Positions 36,246-45,218 of a DNA stretch of 64,000 nucleotides are shown piece by piece. Where the stretch lies: contig NZ_JAINVZ010000009.1 of assembly GCF_019890615.1 (NCBI RefSeq), positions 124,001 through 188,000 on the forward strand. The letters run 5' to 3'. The position numbers and the translations under genes were made by a program. Origin of the DNA: Streptantibioticus parmotrematis (GTDB lineage Bacteria > Actinomycetota > Actinomycetes > Streptomycetales > Streptomycetaceae). A model generated the notes under the pieces. The model did no database searches. It had not been told where the DNA came from and saw only the letters and a list, made by a program, of their open reading frames with translations. Positions within the stretch are counted from its first letter, which is position 1. The number at the start of each line of letters is the position of its first letter.

Positions 36246-37547
36246 GTGTCGTCTCACGCACGACAAGCGCACCCGCGTCACACCGACGTGGTCATCGTGG
36301 GTGCGGGGCTGGCGGGACTGTCCGCCGCCCACCATCTGATCAACGCGGGCGTCACGGTCACCGTCGTCGAAGCCGCGTCGCGGGTCGGCGGCCGCATGGT
36401 CACCGACACCGTGGAGGGCTTCCGCCTGGACCGCGGCAGCCAGCTGCTGTGCACGTCGTACCCGGAGCTGGGCCGCACCCCTGGGCTGTCCGCGCTGCGG
36501 CTGCTGCCGCTCACCCCGAGCGGCCCGGCCCCGGCGGGCGCGCGCCGCGGCCACCGGGGGGTCGATCCGCGCGCGGTGTGGGACCGGGCCCGGCTCGGCG
36601 CCGCCCTCGGCAGGCTGGCGTCGACGCCCACCGGGCGCCTGCTGGCCCGCCCGGAGACCACCACGGCCACGGCGCTCGCCACCCGCAGCTTCCCGCCCCG
36701 CGCGGTCGACTCGCTGCTGCGCCCGCTGCTGGCCTCGCTGCTGCACGACCCGGGCCTTGGCAGTTCCAGCCTCTGCGCGGACCTGGTGCTGCGCGGCTAC
36801 GCCAAGGGCCGGATCGCGGTGCCCGCGGGCGGCGCCGGGGTGCTGCCGGAGCTGCTGGCCGCCGCGCTGCCGCCGGGGACGGTACGGCTCGGGGTGCGGG
36901 CCACCTCCGTCGCGGCGAACACCGTCGGCACCGACCGGGGCGGCCCGATCCCGTGCCGCGCGGCGGTCGTGGCCACCGGGGCCCGCGACGCCTGCGCGCT
37001 GCTGCCGGGCCTGCGGCTGCCGGCCTTCCATCCGGTGACCGTCCTGCACCACGAGGCGCCGGAACCGCCGCTGCGCGAGTCGCTGCTGGTCCTCGGCGGC
37101 GACCGGGGCGAGCGGGCCCACGCCCTCCCGGCAGGCGGGCGTGGCGGCCCGGTGGCGCACACCATGGTCGCCAGCGCGGTCGACCCGTCACGCGCCCCGG
37201 CCGACCGGACACTGGTCACCTCGACGGTGCTGGGCCCCCTCACCGACCAGTTGGAGCCCCGGGTGCGCGCCCACCTCGCCGAGCTGTACGGCACCGACAC
37301 CTCGCGCTGGCGGCTGCTGGCCGCCCACCACGACCCGGACGCGGTCCCCGCGATGCCGCCGCCGCACGACGTACGACGGCGGGTGCGGGTGCTGTGGGGG
37401 CTGTACGTCTGCGGCGACCACCGCGACACCAGCACGGCACAGGGCGCGATGTTCTCCGGGCGGCGGGCGGCCCACCACGTCATGCGGGACTTCGGCATCC
37501 GCCCGGGGTACGGCGACACCGCGCGGGAGCTGCCCGCGGTGGCCTGA
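36246..37547 (+). CDS. FAD-dependent oxidoreductase (amine oxidase/protoporphyrinogen-oxidase-like)
   Basis: This 433-residue flavoprotein has the FAD motif VVIVGAGLAGLSAAHHL with the ribose-binding glutamate in VVEAASRVGGRM, and a C-terminal GLYVCGDHRDTSTAQGAMFSGR that holds FAD. It resembles phytoene desaturase/amine oxidase-like proteins; the substrate is unknown. GTG is the start, with GGGGAGGGG upstream. It is convergent with the TPR regulator, and an 18-bp duplication spans its stop codon. Confidence 0.85.
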   Translation: MSSHARQAHPRHTDVVIVGAGLAGLSAAHHLINAGVTVTVVEAASRVGGRMVTDTVEGFRLDRGSQLLCTSYPELGRTPGLSALRLLPLTPSGPAPAGARRGHRGVDPRAVWDRARLGAALGRLASTPTGRLLARPETTTATALATRSFPPRAVDSLLRPLLASLLHDPGLGSSSLCADLVLRGYAKGRIAVPAGGAGVLPELLAAALPPGTVRLGVRATSVAANTVGTDRGGPIPCRAAVVATGARDACALLPGLRLPAFHPVTVLHHEAPEPPLRESLLVLGGDRGERAHALPAGGRGGPVAHTMVASAVDPSRAPADRTLVTSTVLGPLTDQLEPRVRAHLAELYGTDTSRWRLLAAHHDPDAVPAMPPPHDVRRRVRVLWGLYVCGDHRDTSTAQGAMFSGRRAAHHVMRDFGIRPGYGDTARELPAVA

Positions 37548-37586
37548 CGCGGTGTCGGGCCAGGGCCACGCGGTGGCCTGACGCGG
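37535..37586 (+). repeat. 18-bp direct duplication spanning a stop codon
   Basis: CGCGGTGGCCTGACGCGG occurs at 37535-37552 and 37569-37586 (period 34). The first copy contains the stop codon of the FAD gene. Between them GGCCACGCGGTGGCC forms a 6-bp hairpin that may end transcription of the two convergent genes. Confidence 0.7.
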
Positions 37587-37588
37587 CG

Positions 37589-39052
37589 CTACCCCAGGGC
37601 CACCCCCACCGCCGCCGCCTTCTCGAAGAAGCCGCGCACCGCGGGCGCCTCGCGGTGGGGGTCGACTCGGCGGGCGAAGTCCCGTACGTACTCCACCGCG
37701 CGCAGCGACCGCATCTCGGAGGCCTGCTGGACCGATTCGCAGGCCAGGGCGCACGCCTGGTCCAGCTCGCCCAGGCCCAGCCGGGCGGTGGCCAGCACGA
37801 CGCGGCAGAACAGCCGGCTGCGGGCGTAGGCCGGGCCGCGCAGTTCCAGCGAGCGTTCGGCGTGCTGGGCGGCGGTCCGGTACTGCTGGAGGTCGCGGTG
37901 GCAGTGCCCGAACTCGTCGGCGAGCTGAGCCTCGTCGAAGAACTTCGCCCAGTACGGCGTCTCGTCGCCGGGCCTGGCCGCCTCCAGGGCGCGTTCGGCG
38001 CGGGCCAGCGCGGCCACGCACGGGCGGGCCTCCCCCAGTACCCCGTGGCCGCGGGCCTCCGCGGCGTGCAGGAGCGCCTGGACGACCGGCGGGGCGCCCG
38101 GGCCCACGCCCTGCTGCGCGACTCTGGCCAGCTGCACCGCCTCGCGGCCGTGGCCGAGGTAGACGGCCTGACGGCTCATGGTGACCAGGACGTAGCCGCC
38201 GTAGACCCGGTCGCCCGCCGCCTGCGACAGCCGCAGCGCCTGCACGAAGTACCGCTGGGCCAGGCCGTGGGCGCCGATGTCGTAGGAGGTCCATCCGGCC
38301 AGCCTCGTCAGGTCGGCCACCGAGGCGAAGAGCCTGCGGCCCAGCGACTCGCCGTAGGAGCCGCGCAGCATCGGTTCCGACTCGTGTTCCAGGTAGCGCA
38401 CGAGCGCCTGCCGGGCGTGGCCGCCGCCGTACGCGTTGTCCAGCGAGCGGAACAGCTCGCCGACCGAGCGCAGCGCGTGCACGTCGCCGGCGCTGACCCG
38501 GCGGCCCGGCCCGCCGCCCGGCTGCCCGGCGCCGTGCTGCCCGCCGCCCCTCCCGCGGCTCTGCGGCGGTACCCGGGGCGGTGGTTCGGGGGCCGGGCCG
38601 CGGGCCACCTGTTCGTCGGCGCGGCCGATGAGCCAGTCGCGGCTGGGCACGACCAGCCCGGCCGGGGTGAAGGCGATGCGGCGCAGTTCCGCCGTACTGC
38701 CGGTGTCCTTGCGCCACAGGCCGCCCACGATGTCCACCGCCTCCTGCGGGGTGGCCGCGAACTCCAGGCCCGCGTAGACCGGCGCGCAGGCGTCCAGGCC
38801 GACGTCCTGGGCGGACAGCCTGCGGCCGAGGCGGCGGGTGAAGACCTCGGCGATCAGGGCGGGGGTGGTGCCGCGTGGCTGCTGGCCGCGCAGCCACCGG
38901 GTGACCGAGGTCTTGTCGTACCGCAGGTCGAGGCCGTGTTCGACGCCGAGCTGGTCGACGCGGCGGGCGAGTCCCGCGTTGGAGAAGCCGGCTTCGGCGA
39001 TCAGTGAGGCGAGTTGGCGGTTGGGCGTGCGCTGCGAGGTTCGTTCCGTCAT
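37589..39052 (-). CDS. NsdA-like TPR regulatory protein with N-terminal HTH
   Basis: This 487-residue protein starts [18 protein letters not shown] and has an XRE-like helix-turn-helix early on ([15 protein letters not shown], then [13 protein letters not shown]). After about residue 190 it is helical with TPR-like repeats ([46 protein letters not shown]). This layout is shared with Streptomyces NsdA and related regulators of sporulation and antibiotics. The segment near residues 140-170 is low-complexity Pro/Gly/Arg. GGGAGGGGA precedes the ATG. Confidence 0.82.
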   Translation of the reverse strand: MTERTSQRTPNRQLASLIAEAGFSNAGLARRVDQLGVEHGLDLRYDKTSVTRWLRGQQPRGTTPALIAEVFTRRLGRRLSAQDVGLDACAPVYAGLEFAATPQEAVDIVGGLWRKDTGSTAELRRIAFTPAGLVVPSRDWLIGRADEQVARGPAPEPPPRVPPQSRGRGGGQHGAGQPGGGPGRRVSAGDVHALRSVGELFRSLDNAYGGGHARQALVRYLEHESEPMLRGSYGESLGRRLFASVADLTRLAGWTSYDIGAHGLAQRYFVQALRLSQAAGDRVYGGYVLVTMSRQAVYLGHGREAVQLARVAQQGVGPGAPPVVQALLHAAEARGHGVLGEARPCVAALARAERALEAARPGDETPYWAKFFDEAQLADEFGHCHRDLQQYRTAAQHAERSLELRGPAYARSRLFCRVVLATARLGLGELDQACALACESVQQASEMRSLRAVEYVRDFARRVDPHREAPAVRGFFEKAAAVGVALG

Positions 39053-39396
39053 GTGTGGTGCGGTCCCCTCCCCGGGAGGGCGGCGGTCGGTGCGGGTGGC
39101 TCTGGGTCGCTCGGGAGCGGCTGTCGGCCGCTCGGGGTGGCTGGTGGGCCTCGGTGTCCGGCGGGGGTGCGTCGTGCCCGGTAGGCGGCCGGGAACGGCG
39201 CGAATGTAGTCGTAAGCTCCGCCGCGATCATCCGGTGAGACGCGCATTCGCCGGAACGGGTGAACCACCTTCCGCGCCGCGACGGAACGCCCCCTTCCGC
39301 CGGGGAGCGCGTGGTATCGCGGCGGCCGCCTCCGGAACGCGCCGGTCCGCGCCGTACAGTGGATCCGGCGTGAGAGCTGAGACCCAAGGAGCCGCC
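39053..39396. other. Divergent region between the TPR regulator and lipB
   Basis: No gene is seen in these 344 bases. TACAGT (39353-39358) is a likely lipB -10. On the other strand TACATT (39207-39202) could serve the regulator, leaving a leader of about 140 bases. No clear dyad is found. Confidence 0.4.
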
Positions 39397-40179
39397 GTGA
39401 GTGACCTGCGCTTCGTCCACCTCGGATTCGGGCCGGATGCGGTCGAGTACACGGCGGCCTGGCAGGAGCAGCGCCGGGTGCACGCCGCGCGCTTCGCCGA
39501 CGAGGTGCCGGACACCGTCCTGATGCTGGAGCACCCGCCGGTCTACACCGCGGGCCGCCGCACCGAGGACAGCGAGCGCCCGCTGGACGGCACGCCGGTC
39601 GTCGACGTGGACCGCGGCGGCAAGATCACCTGGCACGGCCCGGGCCAGCTGGTCGGCTACCCGATCCTGAAGCTGCCCCGCCCGGTGGACGTGATCGCGC
39701 ACGTGCGGCGGCTGGAGGAGGCGCTGATCCTGACCTGCGCGGAGTTCGGCCTGGAGACCACCCGGATCGAGGGCCGCAGCGGCGTGTGGGTGCTGGGCGA
39801 CCCGGTGGAGTCCCGCCCCGCGATCCCCGGCCTCACCCTGGACTTCGACCCGCGACTTCAGGACGAGGAGTTCGACCCGCGGCTGAACGGTCCCGAGTAC
39901 GCCCCGTCCAACGCGGGCCAGCGGCGCGAGGACCGCAAGCTGGCGGCGATCGGCATCCGGATCGCCAAGGGCGTCTCGATGCACGGCTTCGCGATCAACT
40001 GCGACCCGGACAACACCTGGTTCGACCGCATCGTGCCGTGCGGCATCCGCGACGCGGGCGTCACCTCGCTCTCAGGCGAGCTGGGCCGCGCCGTCGGCGT
40101 GGCGGAGGTGCTGCCGGTGGTGGAGAAGCACCTGCGGGCGGTCCTGGAGTCGACGGAGCCGCTGCCGCGCGCGGTCTGA
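39397..40179 (+). CDS. lipB: Octanoyl-ACP:protein octanoyltransferase
   Basis: This enzyme moves octanoate from acyl carrier protein to apo-lipoyl domains such as those of SucB, 260 residues. Signatures are [17 protein letters not shown], catalytic Lys181 ([11 protein letters not shown]) and Cys215 ([10 protein letters not shown]). A stretch of about 35 extra residues near 140-175 ([17 protein letters not shown] and on) is an insertion in a loop. GTG ([10 protein letters not shown]) has AAGGAG upstream. lipA follows 174 bases on. Confidence 0.94.
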   Translation: MSDLRFVHLGFGPDAVEYTAAWQEQRRVHAARFADEVPDTVLMLEHPPVYTAGRRTEDSERPLDGTPVVDVDRGGKITWHGPGQLVGYPILKLPRPVDVIAHVRRLEEALILTCAEFGLETTRIEGRSGVWVLGDPVESRPAIPGLTLDFDPRLQDEEFDPRLNGPEYAPSNAGQRREDRKLAAIGIRIAKGVSMHGFAINCDPDNTWFDRIVPCGIRDAGVTSLSGELGRAVGVAEVLPVVEKHLRAVLESTEPLPRAV

Positions 40180-40353
40180 GGCCCACCGGCCCCCGGGAGG
40201 CCGTCGTCGCGTCGCACGTCCCCCGGCTCACCCGTTCGGGGGAATGCCTCCGCGATCCGGTGGGTTGGCTCGGAGGAAGAGCACGCAAAACATCGGGCGT
40301 ACGCTGGTCTACGCCGAAGAATCGAATGCCCCGCCAAGCAAGGAGTGCCGGAC

Positions 40354-41322
40354 GTGTCCGCTGTCGCACCCGACGGCCGCAAGCTGTTGCGTCTTGAGGT
40401 CCGGAACAGCCAGACCCCCATCGAGCGCAAGCCCGAGTGGATCAAGACCAGGGCGAAGATGGGGCCCGAGTACCGCGAGCTGAGCGGACTCGTCAAGCGC
40501 GAGGGCCTGCACACCGTCTGCCAGGAAGCGGGCTGCCCCAACATCTACGAGTGCTGGGAGGACCGCGAGGCGACGTTCCTCATCGGCGGCGACCAGTGCA
40601 CCCGGCGGTGCGACTTCTGCCAGATCGACACCGGCAAGCCGGCCGCGCTCGACCGTGACGAGCCGCGCCGCGTCGGCGAGTCCGTCGTCACGATGGACCT
40701 CAACTACGCCACCATCACCGGCGTCGCCCGCGACGACCTGGAGGACGGCGGCGCCTGGCTGTACGCGGAGACGGTGCGGCAGATCCACGCGATGACGGCG
40801 GGCCGCGACGGCGGGCACACCAAGGTCGAGCTGCTCATCCCGGACTTCAACGCGGTGCCCGAGCAGCTGGCCGAGGTCTTCTCCTCGCGCCCCGAGGTGC
40901 TCGCGCACAACGTCGAGACGGTCCCGCGCATCTTCAAGCGCATCCGCCCCGGCTTCCGCTACGAGCGCTCCCTGGAGGTCATCACCCGCGCGCGCGAGGC
41001 GGGCCTGGTCACCAAGTCCAACCTGATCCTCGGCATGGGTGAGACCCGCGAGGAGATCAGCGAGGCGCTCCAGGACCTGTACGACGCGGGCTGCGAGCTG
41101 ATCACCATCACGCAGTACCTGCGCCCGAGCGTGCGGCACCACCCGGTGGAGCGCTGGGTGAAGCCGCAGGAGTTCGTCGAGCTGAAGGAAGAGGCCGAGG
41201 AGATCGGCTACGCGGGCGTCATGTCGGGCCCGCTGGTGCGCTCCTCGTACCGCGCGGGGCGGCTCTTCCAGCAGGCGGTCGAGGCCCGCGAGGCGGCCGC
41301 CGCGACGCCGCAGGCGGTCTGA
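40354..41322 (+). CDS. lipA: Lipoyl synthase
   Basis: This radical-SAM enzyme inserts two sulfurs into the octanoyl chain on lipoyl domains, 322 residues. It has both iron-sulfur motifs: [12 protein letters not shown] for the auxiliary cluster and CTRRCDFC for the SAM cluster. The C-terminal SSYRAG serine motif is also present. GTG ([10 protein letters not shown]) is chosen because AAGGAG sits eight bases before it; a GTG three codons earlier overlaps that site. Confidence 0.96.
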   Translation: MSAVAPDGRKLLRLEVRNSQTPIERKPEWIKTRAKMGPEYRELSGLVKREGLHTVCQEAGCPNIYECWEDREATFLIGGDQCTRRCDFCQIDTGKPAALDRDEPRRVGESVVTMDLNYATITGVARDDLEDGGAWLYAETVRQIHAMTAGRDGGHTKVELLIPDFNAVPEQLAEVFSSRPEVLAHNVETVPRIFKRIRPGFRYERSLEVITRAREAGLVTKSNLILGMGETREEISEALQDLYDAGCELITITQYLRPSVRHHPVERWVKPQEFVELKEEAEEIGYAGVMSGPLVRSSYRAGRLFQQAVEAREAAAATPQAV

Positions 41323-41368
41323 GGACGAGCCTTCGGGCGACCGGATCGCGACAGCGTTTCATCAGCGT

Positions 41369-41397
41369 TTGACCGGCCGGTCACCGACTGGTAACAC
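41369..41397 (+). promoter_or_regulatory. Vegetative-type promoter for the small gene at 41461
   Basis: TTGACC (41369-41374) and TAACAC (41392-41397) are 17 bases apart, one of the best sigma-HrdB-like matches in the window. The palindrome GACCGGCCGGTC (41371-41382) covers the -35 end and could be an operator. Confidence 0.6.
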
Positions 41398-41460
41398 AAT
41401 GTGGTGATTATGGGTATGCACACGGCTCACGCGTTCCATCCGGCCTGAGGGAGACCCGCC

Positions 41461-41721
41461 ATGCAGGCGCACCCCGCCTACGCACGCCCCGCCACCCGCA
41501 CCGCCGCCCCCGCGGGCGTCGCCGCGCCCGTCTCGGTCGGCGGCGCCCTGCGCGCGGTCGAGGCGTTCCTGATGCGCGGCGGCCAGCGCACGGCCCGCCG
41601 CAACGCCTGGAGCGCGGTCCTGGAGGACCGCAGGCGGGCGGAGGACCGTCGCGTGGCGCAGCACGTCCTGGAGACGCTGGACGACGCCCCGGCACCGGCC
41701 TGGCGGCTCCCGCGGCCGTAG
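41461..41721 (+). CDS. Small conserved hypothetical protein
   Basis: This 86-residue basic protein has Ala/Pro-rich ends and a helical, Arg-rich middle (FLMRGGQRTARRNAWSAVLEDRRRAEDRR). It has no signal or membrane segment. GGGAG is well placed before the ATG and a good promoter lies upstream, so it is probably expressed. The function is unknown. Confidence 0.68.
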   Translation: MQAHPAYARPATRTAAPAGVAAPVSVGGALRAVEAFLMRGGQRTARRNAWSAVLEDRRRAEDRRVAQHVLETLDDAPAPAWRLPRP

Positions 41722-41768
41722 CCCGCCTGGTGGAGCCCCGGCGGTCCGGGGCACGTATCCTGTGCGGC

Positions 41769-42461
41769 ATGGCGAGGAAGGAAACACCCGAGAATCCTGG
41801 ACGGCTCAAGCAGATCGTCCAGACGTACAAGATGACCCGGCAGATCGACCCCAAGGTCGGCCTCGTCGTAGCGGCAGTGGGCATCGTCACCTTCGGTGTG
41901 ATCCTCGCCATCGGTTTCGTGATCGGCCACCCCGTCTACGCGGGCATCCTCGGCCTTCTGCTGGGCTTCCTCGCGGCGGCGATCATCTTCGGCCGCAGGG
42001 CGGAGAAGGCCGCGTTCGGGCAGATGGAGGGCCAGCCGGGGGCCGCGGCGGCGGTGCTGGACAACGTGCGCGGCTGGACGGTGACGCCGGCCGTGGCGAT
42101 GACCCGCAACCAGGACGTCGTGCACCGCGCGGTCGGCAAGGCCGGCATCGTGCTGGTCGGCGAGGGCAACCCGAACCGGGTCAAGGGCCTGCTGGCCCAG
42201 GAGAAGCGGCGGATGGCCCGGGTCGCGGTGGACGCGCCGGTCACCGACATCATCGTGGGCTCCGACGAGGGCCAGGTCCCGCTGAACAAGATCCGCACCA
42301 CGCTGCTGAAGCTGCCGCGCGTGCTGGCGGGCCCGAAGGTCACCGAGGTCAACGACCGCCTCAAGGCGCTGGGCGACCTGATGAGCAACATGCCGATCCC
42401 CAAGGGCCCGATGCCGCGCAGCGCGCGGATGCCCAAGGGCGGCGGCGGCCGGACGCGCTGA
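41769..42461 (+). CDS. DUF4191 membrane protein
   Basis: This conserved actinobacterial protein has 230 residues and two membrane helices near residues 36-75 (VGLVVAAVGIVTFGVILAIGF and a second). A soluble C-terminal domain ends in a Gly/Arg-rich tail (MPKGGGGRTR). TATCCT ends six bases before the ATG (MARKETPENPG), so it is probably leaderless. It often sits near lipA. The function is unknown. Confidence 0.87.
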   Translation: MARKETPENPGRLKQIVQTYKMTRQIDPKVGLVVAAVGIVTFGVILAIGFVIGHPVYAGILGLLLGFLAAAIIFGRRAEKAAFGQMEGQPGAAAAVLDNVRGWTVTPAVAMTRNQDVVHRAVGKAGIVLVGEGNPNRVKGLLAQEKRRMARVAVDAPVTDIIVGSDEGQVPLNKIRTTLLKLPRVLAGPKVTEVNDRLKALGDLMSNMPIPKGPMPRSARMPKGGGGRTR

Positions 42462-42464
42462 GCG

Positions 42465-42506
42465 GCGTTTCCGCGTGAGCGTTTCCGCGTGAGCGTTTCC
42501 GCGTGA
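42465..42506 (+). repeat. Three perfect 14-bp tandem repeats just after a stop codon
   Basis: GCGTTTCCGCGTGA is repeated three times without change. The array starts three bases after the DUF4191 stop; each unit ends in TGA and the whole can be read as units starting at the stop codon itself. Confidence 0.85.
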
Positions 42507-42509
42507 CGC

Positions 42510-42549
42510 GAGAGGGGTGGCGGGGCCGCACGGCCCCGCCACCCCTCTC
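42510..42549. terminator. Bidirectional terminator, 19-bp stem
   Basis: A perfect 19-bp stem (42510-42528 with 42531-42549), loop-closed around CGCACG, lies between the convergent DUF4191 and RDD genes. Confidence 0.9.
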
Positions 42550-42577
42550 ACTCTTGCGCATCACACGCGGGGTGCCC

Positions 42578-43045
42578 TCACATCCGGACCTGGACCGCGC
42601 CCACCGCCTTGTCGTGCAGGCCGCGGGTGTCGCGGTCCCAGACGGCGGCGGGGACGACCAGGAGCAGCAGGACGGTGCGCACGACGACGGCGAGCGGCCC
42701 GAGGCGCTGCCCGTCCACCCGTACCAGCCGCAGCCGCATGATGCGCTTGCCGGGCGTGCAGGCCACCGTGGCGAGGGTCAGCACGCTGACCACGCCGAAG
42801 ATCGCGAAGGTCCAGTTGTTGGCCGCGGTCGTGCTGCCGTGCGACAGCAGGCCGTAGGCGATCAGCAGGCACAGCGCCCAGTCGATGAAGAGCGCGGCCA
42901 CCCGCCGCCCGACCGGGGCGACCGACCCCGGCCCCTCCTTCGGAAGGCCGAGGCGCTCACCGCGGTAACCGAAGTCGGCGCCCATCTGCTCGGCCGCCGC
43001 GCGCGGTCCGGAGATCCACGATCCCAAAGCTTCCCGTTTGTCCAC
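42578..43045 (-). CDS. RDD-family membrane protein
   Basis: This 155-residue protein has two or three membrane helices (RVAALFIDWALCLLIAYGL with the family Arg/Asp, FAIFGVVSVLTLATVA, and a C-terminal one). It has the motif CTPGKRIMRLRLVRVDG and ends in the WDRDTRGLHDKAVG segment. TACCGT lies six bases before the GTG (VDKREALGSW), so the message may be leaderless. It is divergent from glnA, the usual place in Streptomyces. The function is unknown. Confidence 0.88.
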   Translation of the reverse strand: MDKREALGSWISGPRAAAEQMGADFGYRGERLGLPKEGPGSVAPVGRRVAALFIDWALCLLIAYGLLSHGSTTAANNWTFAIFGVVSVLTLATVACTPGKRIMRLRLVRVDGQRLGPLAVVVRTVLLLLVVPAAVWDRDTRGLHDKAVGAVQVRM

Positions 43046-43123
43046 CCGACAACGGTACTGCGACGGCTCCGGGCCACTCCCCCGGCCCCCGGTCATCATT
43101 CGCACGGTCTCCCGCGTGCCCGG

Positions 43124-43177
43124 TTAACGTCTGCGAAACAAATGGGTCATGCTTGGGAAATGCCCGCTTCCTAGGGT
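43124..43177 (+). promoter_or_regulatory. Double GlnR box and glnA promoter
   Basis: Two a-b sites in register fit the Streptomyces GlnR consensus gTnAc-n6-GaAAc: TTAAC-n6-GAAAC at 43124-43139 and GTCAT-n6-GAAAT at 43146-43161, six bases apart. TAGGGT (43172-43177) is the -10 and the -35 is weak, as expected for an activated promoter. In S. coelicolor GlnR is known to activate glnA when nitrogen is scarce. Confidence 0.88.
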
Positions 43178-43255
43178 CGGCACCACAGGGCGCCACCGCA
43201 CTGGCCGCGCTGCCGAGCAACCCCGTGCCGCACGGCCCGGGCGAGGAGGAGTTGG

Positions 43256-44665
43256 ATGTTCCAGAACGCCGACGAGGCCAACAAGTTCCTGCGGGACGAG
43301 GACGTGAAGTTCGTCGACGTCCGCTTCTGCGACCTGCCGGGCGTGATGCAGCACTTCACCGTGCCGGTCGAGGCCTTCGACCCGACCGAGGACCTCGCCT
43401 TCGACGGCTCCTCGATCCGCGGCTTCCAGGCCATCCACGAGTCCGACATGGCTCTGCGCGCCGACCTGTCGACCGCCCGGGTGGACCCGTTCCGCAAGGA
43501 CAAGACGGTCAACATCAACTTCTTCATCCACGACCCGATCACCGGCGAGCAGTACAGCCGTGACCCGCGGAACGTGGCGAAGAAGGCGGAGGCCTACCTC
43601 GCCTCCACCGGCATCGCCGACACCGCGTACTTCGGCCCCGAGGCCGAGTTCTACGTCTTCGACAGCGTGCGGTTCGACACCAAGTCCAACGAGTCGTTCT
43701 ACGCCATCGACTCCGAGGCGGGCGCCTGGAACACCGGCGCGCTGGAGGACAACCGCGGCTACAAGGTCCGCTACAAGGGCGGCTACTTCCCGGCCCCGCC
43801 GGTCGACCACTTCGCCGACCTGCGCGCGGAGATCTCCCTGGAGCTGGACAAGGCCGGCCTGAAGGTCGAGCGCCAGCACCACGAGGTCGGCACCGCGGGC
43901 CAGGCGGAGATCAACTACAAGTTCAACACGCTGCTGGCCGCCGCGGACGACCTGATGCTCTTCAAGTACATCGTGAAGAACGTCGCCTGGCGCAACGGCA
44001 AGACCGCCACCTTCATGCCCAAGCCGATCTTCGGCGACAACGGCTCCGGCATGCACTGCCACCAGTCGCTGTGGCAGGGCGGCTCCCCGCTCTTCTACGA
44101 CGAGCAGGGCTACGCGGGCCTGTCCGACACCGCCCGCTTCTACATCGGCGGCATCCTCAAGCACGCCCCGTCGCTGCTGGCGTTCACCAACCCGACGGTG
44201 AACTCCTACCACCGCCTGGTCCCCGGCTTCGAGGCCCCGGTCAACCTGGTCTACTCGCAGCGCAACCGCTCGGCCGCGATCCGCATCCCGATCACCGGTG
44301 CCAACCCGAAGGCCAAGCGCATCGAGTTCCGCGCCCCGGACCCGTCCTCCAACCCGTACCTGGCCTTCTCGGCCCTGCTGCTGGCGGGTCTGGACGGCAT
44401 CAAGAACAAGATCGAGCCCGCCGAGCCGGTCGACAAGGACCTCTACGAGCTGGCCCCCGAGGAGCACGCGGGCGTCCCGCAGGTCCCGACCTCCCTCCCC
44501 GCGGTCCTCGACGCCCTCGAGGCGGACCACGAGTACCTGCTCCAGGGCGGCGTCTTCACCCAGGACCTGATCGAGACCTGGGTCGACTACAAGCGCGTCA
44601 ACGAAATCGCCCCGATGCAGCTGCGCCCGCACCCGCACGAGTTCGAGCTGTACTTCGACATCTAG
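43256..44665 (+). CDS. glnA: Glutamine synthetase, type I
   Basis: This is the main ammonium-assimilating enzyme, a dodecamer, 469 residues. Signatures are the DGSSIRGF loop, [36 protein letters not shown] (ATP site) and NRSAAIRIP. The adenylylation site is Tyr397 in DKDLYELAP. Its modifying enzyme GlnE is encoded at the other end of the window. AGGAGGAG precedes the ATG. Confidence 0.97.
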   Translation: MFQNADEANKFLRDEDVKFVDVRFCDLPGVMQHFTVPVEAFDPTEDLAFDGSSIRGFQAIHESDMALRADLSTARVDPFRKDKTVNINFFIHDPITGEQYSRDPRNVAKKAEAYLASTGIADTAYFGPEAEFYVFDSVRFDTKSNESFYAIDSEAGAWNTGALEDNRGYKVRYKGGYFPAPPVDHFADLRAEISLELDKAGLKVERQHHEVGTAGQAEINYKFNTLLAAADDLMLFKYIVKNVAWRNGKTATFMPKPIFGDNGSGMHCHQSLWQGGSPLFYDEQGYAGLSDTARFYIGGILKHAPSLLAFTNPTVNSYHRLVPGFEAPVNLVYSQRNRSAAIRIPITGANPKAKRIEFRAPDPSSNPYLAFSALLLAGLDGIKNKIEPAEPVDKDLYELAPEEHAGVPQVPTSLPAVLDALEADHEYLLQGGVFTQDLIETWVDYKRVNEIAPMQLRPHPHEFELYFDI

Positions 44666-44673
44666 GATCGCCG

Positions 44674-44703
44674 CGGGTCGGAGCGGGCATCCGCTCCGAC
44701 CCG
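44674..44703 (+). terminator. glnA terminator
   Basis: A perfect 13-bp stem (CGGGTCGGAGCGG with CCGCTCCGACCCG) with a GCAT loop lies nine bases after glnA. Confidence 0.9.
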
Positions 44704-44716
44704 CCGCCGTTCGTGG

Positions 44717-44760
44717 GCCGTGGGCCGTGCTCCTCCGAGGTGGGGGGCACGGCCCACGGC
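44717..44760 (-). terminator. Second hairpin, probably ending the minus-strand remnant
   Basis: A perfect 14-bp stem (GCCGTGGGCCGTGC with GCACGGCCCACGGC) with a 16-base loop lies 16 bases beyond the stop codon of the minus-strand remnant at 44777. It may once have been that gene's terminator, back to back with the glnA one. Confidence 0.65.
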
Positions 44761-44776
44761 CGTCTCATTGCCCGGC

Positions 44777-44905
44777 TCAGCGCTTCAGTGTGGAGGTGAA
44801 GTCGCCGAAGAGCCTGCCGGTCAGCCGTACCGCCGAGACGGGCCTGCCCTCGGTGATCAGCTCACACCTGACCACGCCGCGATCAGGGCCCGCGGCGGCA
44901 GCGCT
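44777..44905 (-). pseudogene. 3' remnant of a gene, cut by the toxin-antitoxin module
   Basis: The minus-strand reading VVRCELITEGRPVSAVRL followed by TGRLFGDFTSTLKR and a stop has about 90 percent G/C at third positions, as expected for host genes. A strong hairpin follows its stop. No start with a full-length gene is found upstream, where the AT-richer yefM begins. I read it as the C-terminal end of a lost gene; I do not recognise the family. It could also be a chance reading. Confidence 0.35.
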
Positions 44906-44934
44906 TGCGGCTCGGTCACCACTTGCGCACAGTT

Positions 44935-44946
44935 TCTTGTACAAGA
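44935..44946 (+). promoter_or_regulatory. TGTACA palindrome, likely YefM operator
   Basis: The perfect 12-bp palindrome TCTTGTACAAGA has the core TGTACA, which is what E. coli YefM is known to bind. It lies 15 bases before the yefM start and would allow autoregulation. Confidence 0.7.
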
Positions 44947-44960
44947 GAGGGGGGCGCGTC

Positions 44961-45218
44961 ATGAAGACGATGACCTATTCCGAGTCCCGTGCGCGCTACG
45001 CCGAGGTACTCAACTCCGTCAATGACGACCGCGAAGAAGTCGTCATCACCAGGGCCGGACACGATCCCGTCGTCATCGTCTCGCTGGCCGACTACGAGTC
45101 CCTCAAGGAGACGGCCTACCTCCTGCGGAGCCCCGCGAACGCCCGTCGGCTGCTCGCATCCATCGAGGAGCTGGAGAACGGCGGCGGCACGGTGCGCGAC
45201 CTGGCGACCGAGGAGTGA
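44961..45218 (+). CDS. yefM: Antitoxin YefM (Phd/YefM family)
   Basis: This 85-residue antitoxin has an N-terminal DNA-binding domain (MKTMTYSESRARYAEVLNSV, VVITRAGHDPVVIVSLADYESL) and a C-terminal tail that should wrap the toxin (RRLLASIEELENG). Its codon use is less GC-rich (TAT, AAT, GAA, GTA), unlike its neighbours, suggesting transfer. It ends in GAGTGA, overlapping the yoeB GTG. A YefM/YoeB pair has been described in S. lividans. Confidence 0.93.
   Translation: MKTMTYSESRARYAEVLNSVNDDREEVVITRAGHDPVVIVSLADYESLKETAYLLRSPANARRLLASIEELENGGGTVRDLATEE

Noticed and set aside
44727-44960. N-terminal extension of the antitoxin to the GTG at 44727
   Set aside because: It would begin inside the 44717-44760 hairpin and read through the operator; YefM proteins are about 85 residues and start at MKTMTY.
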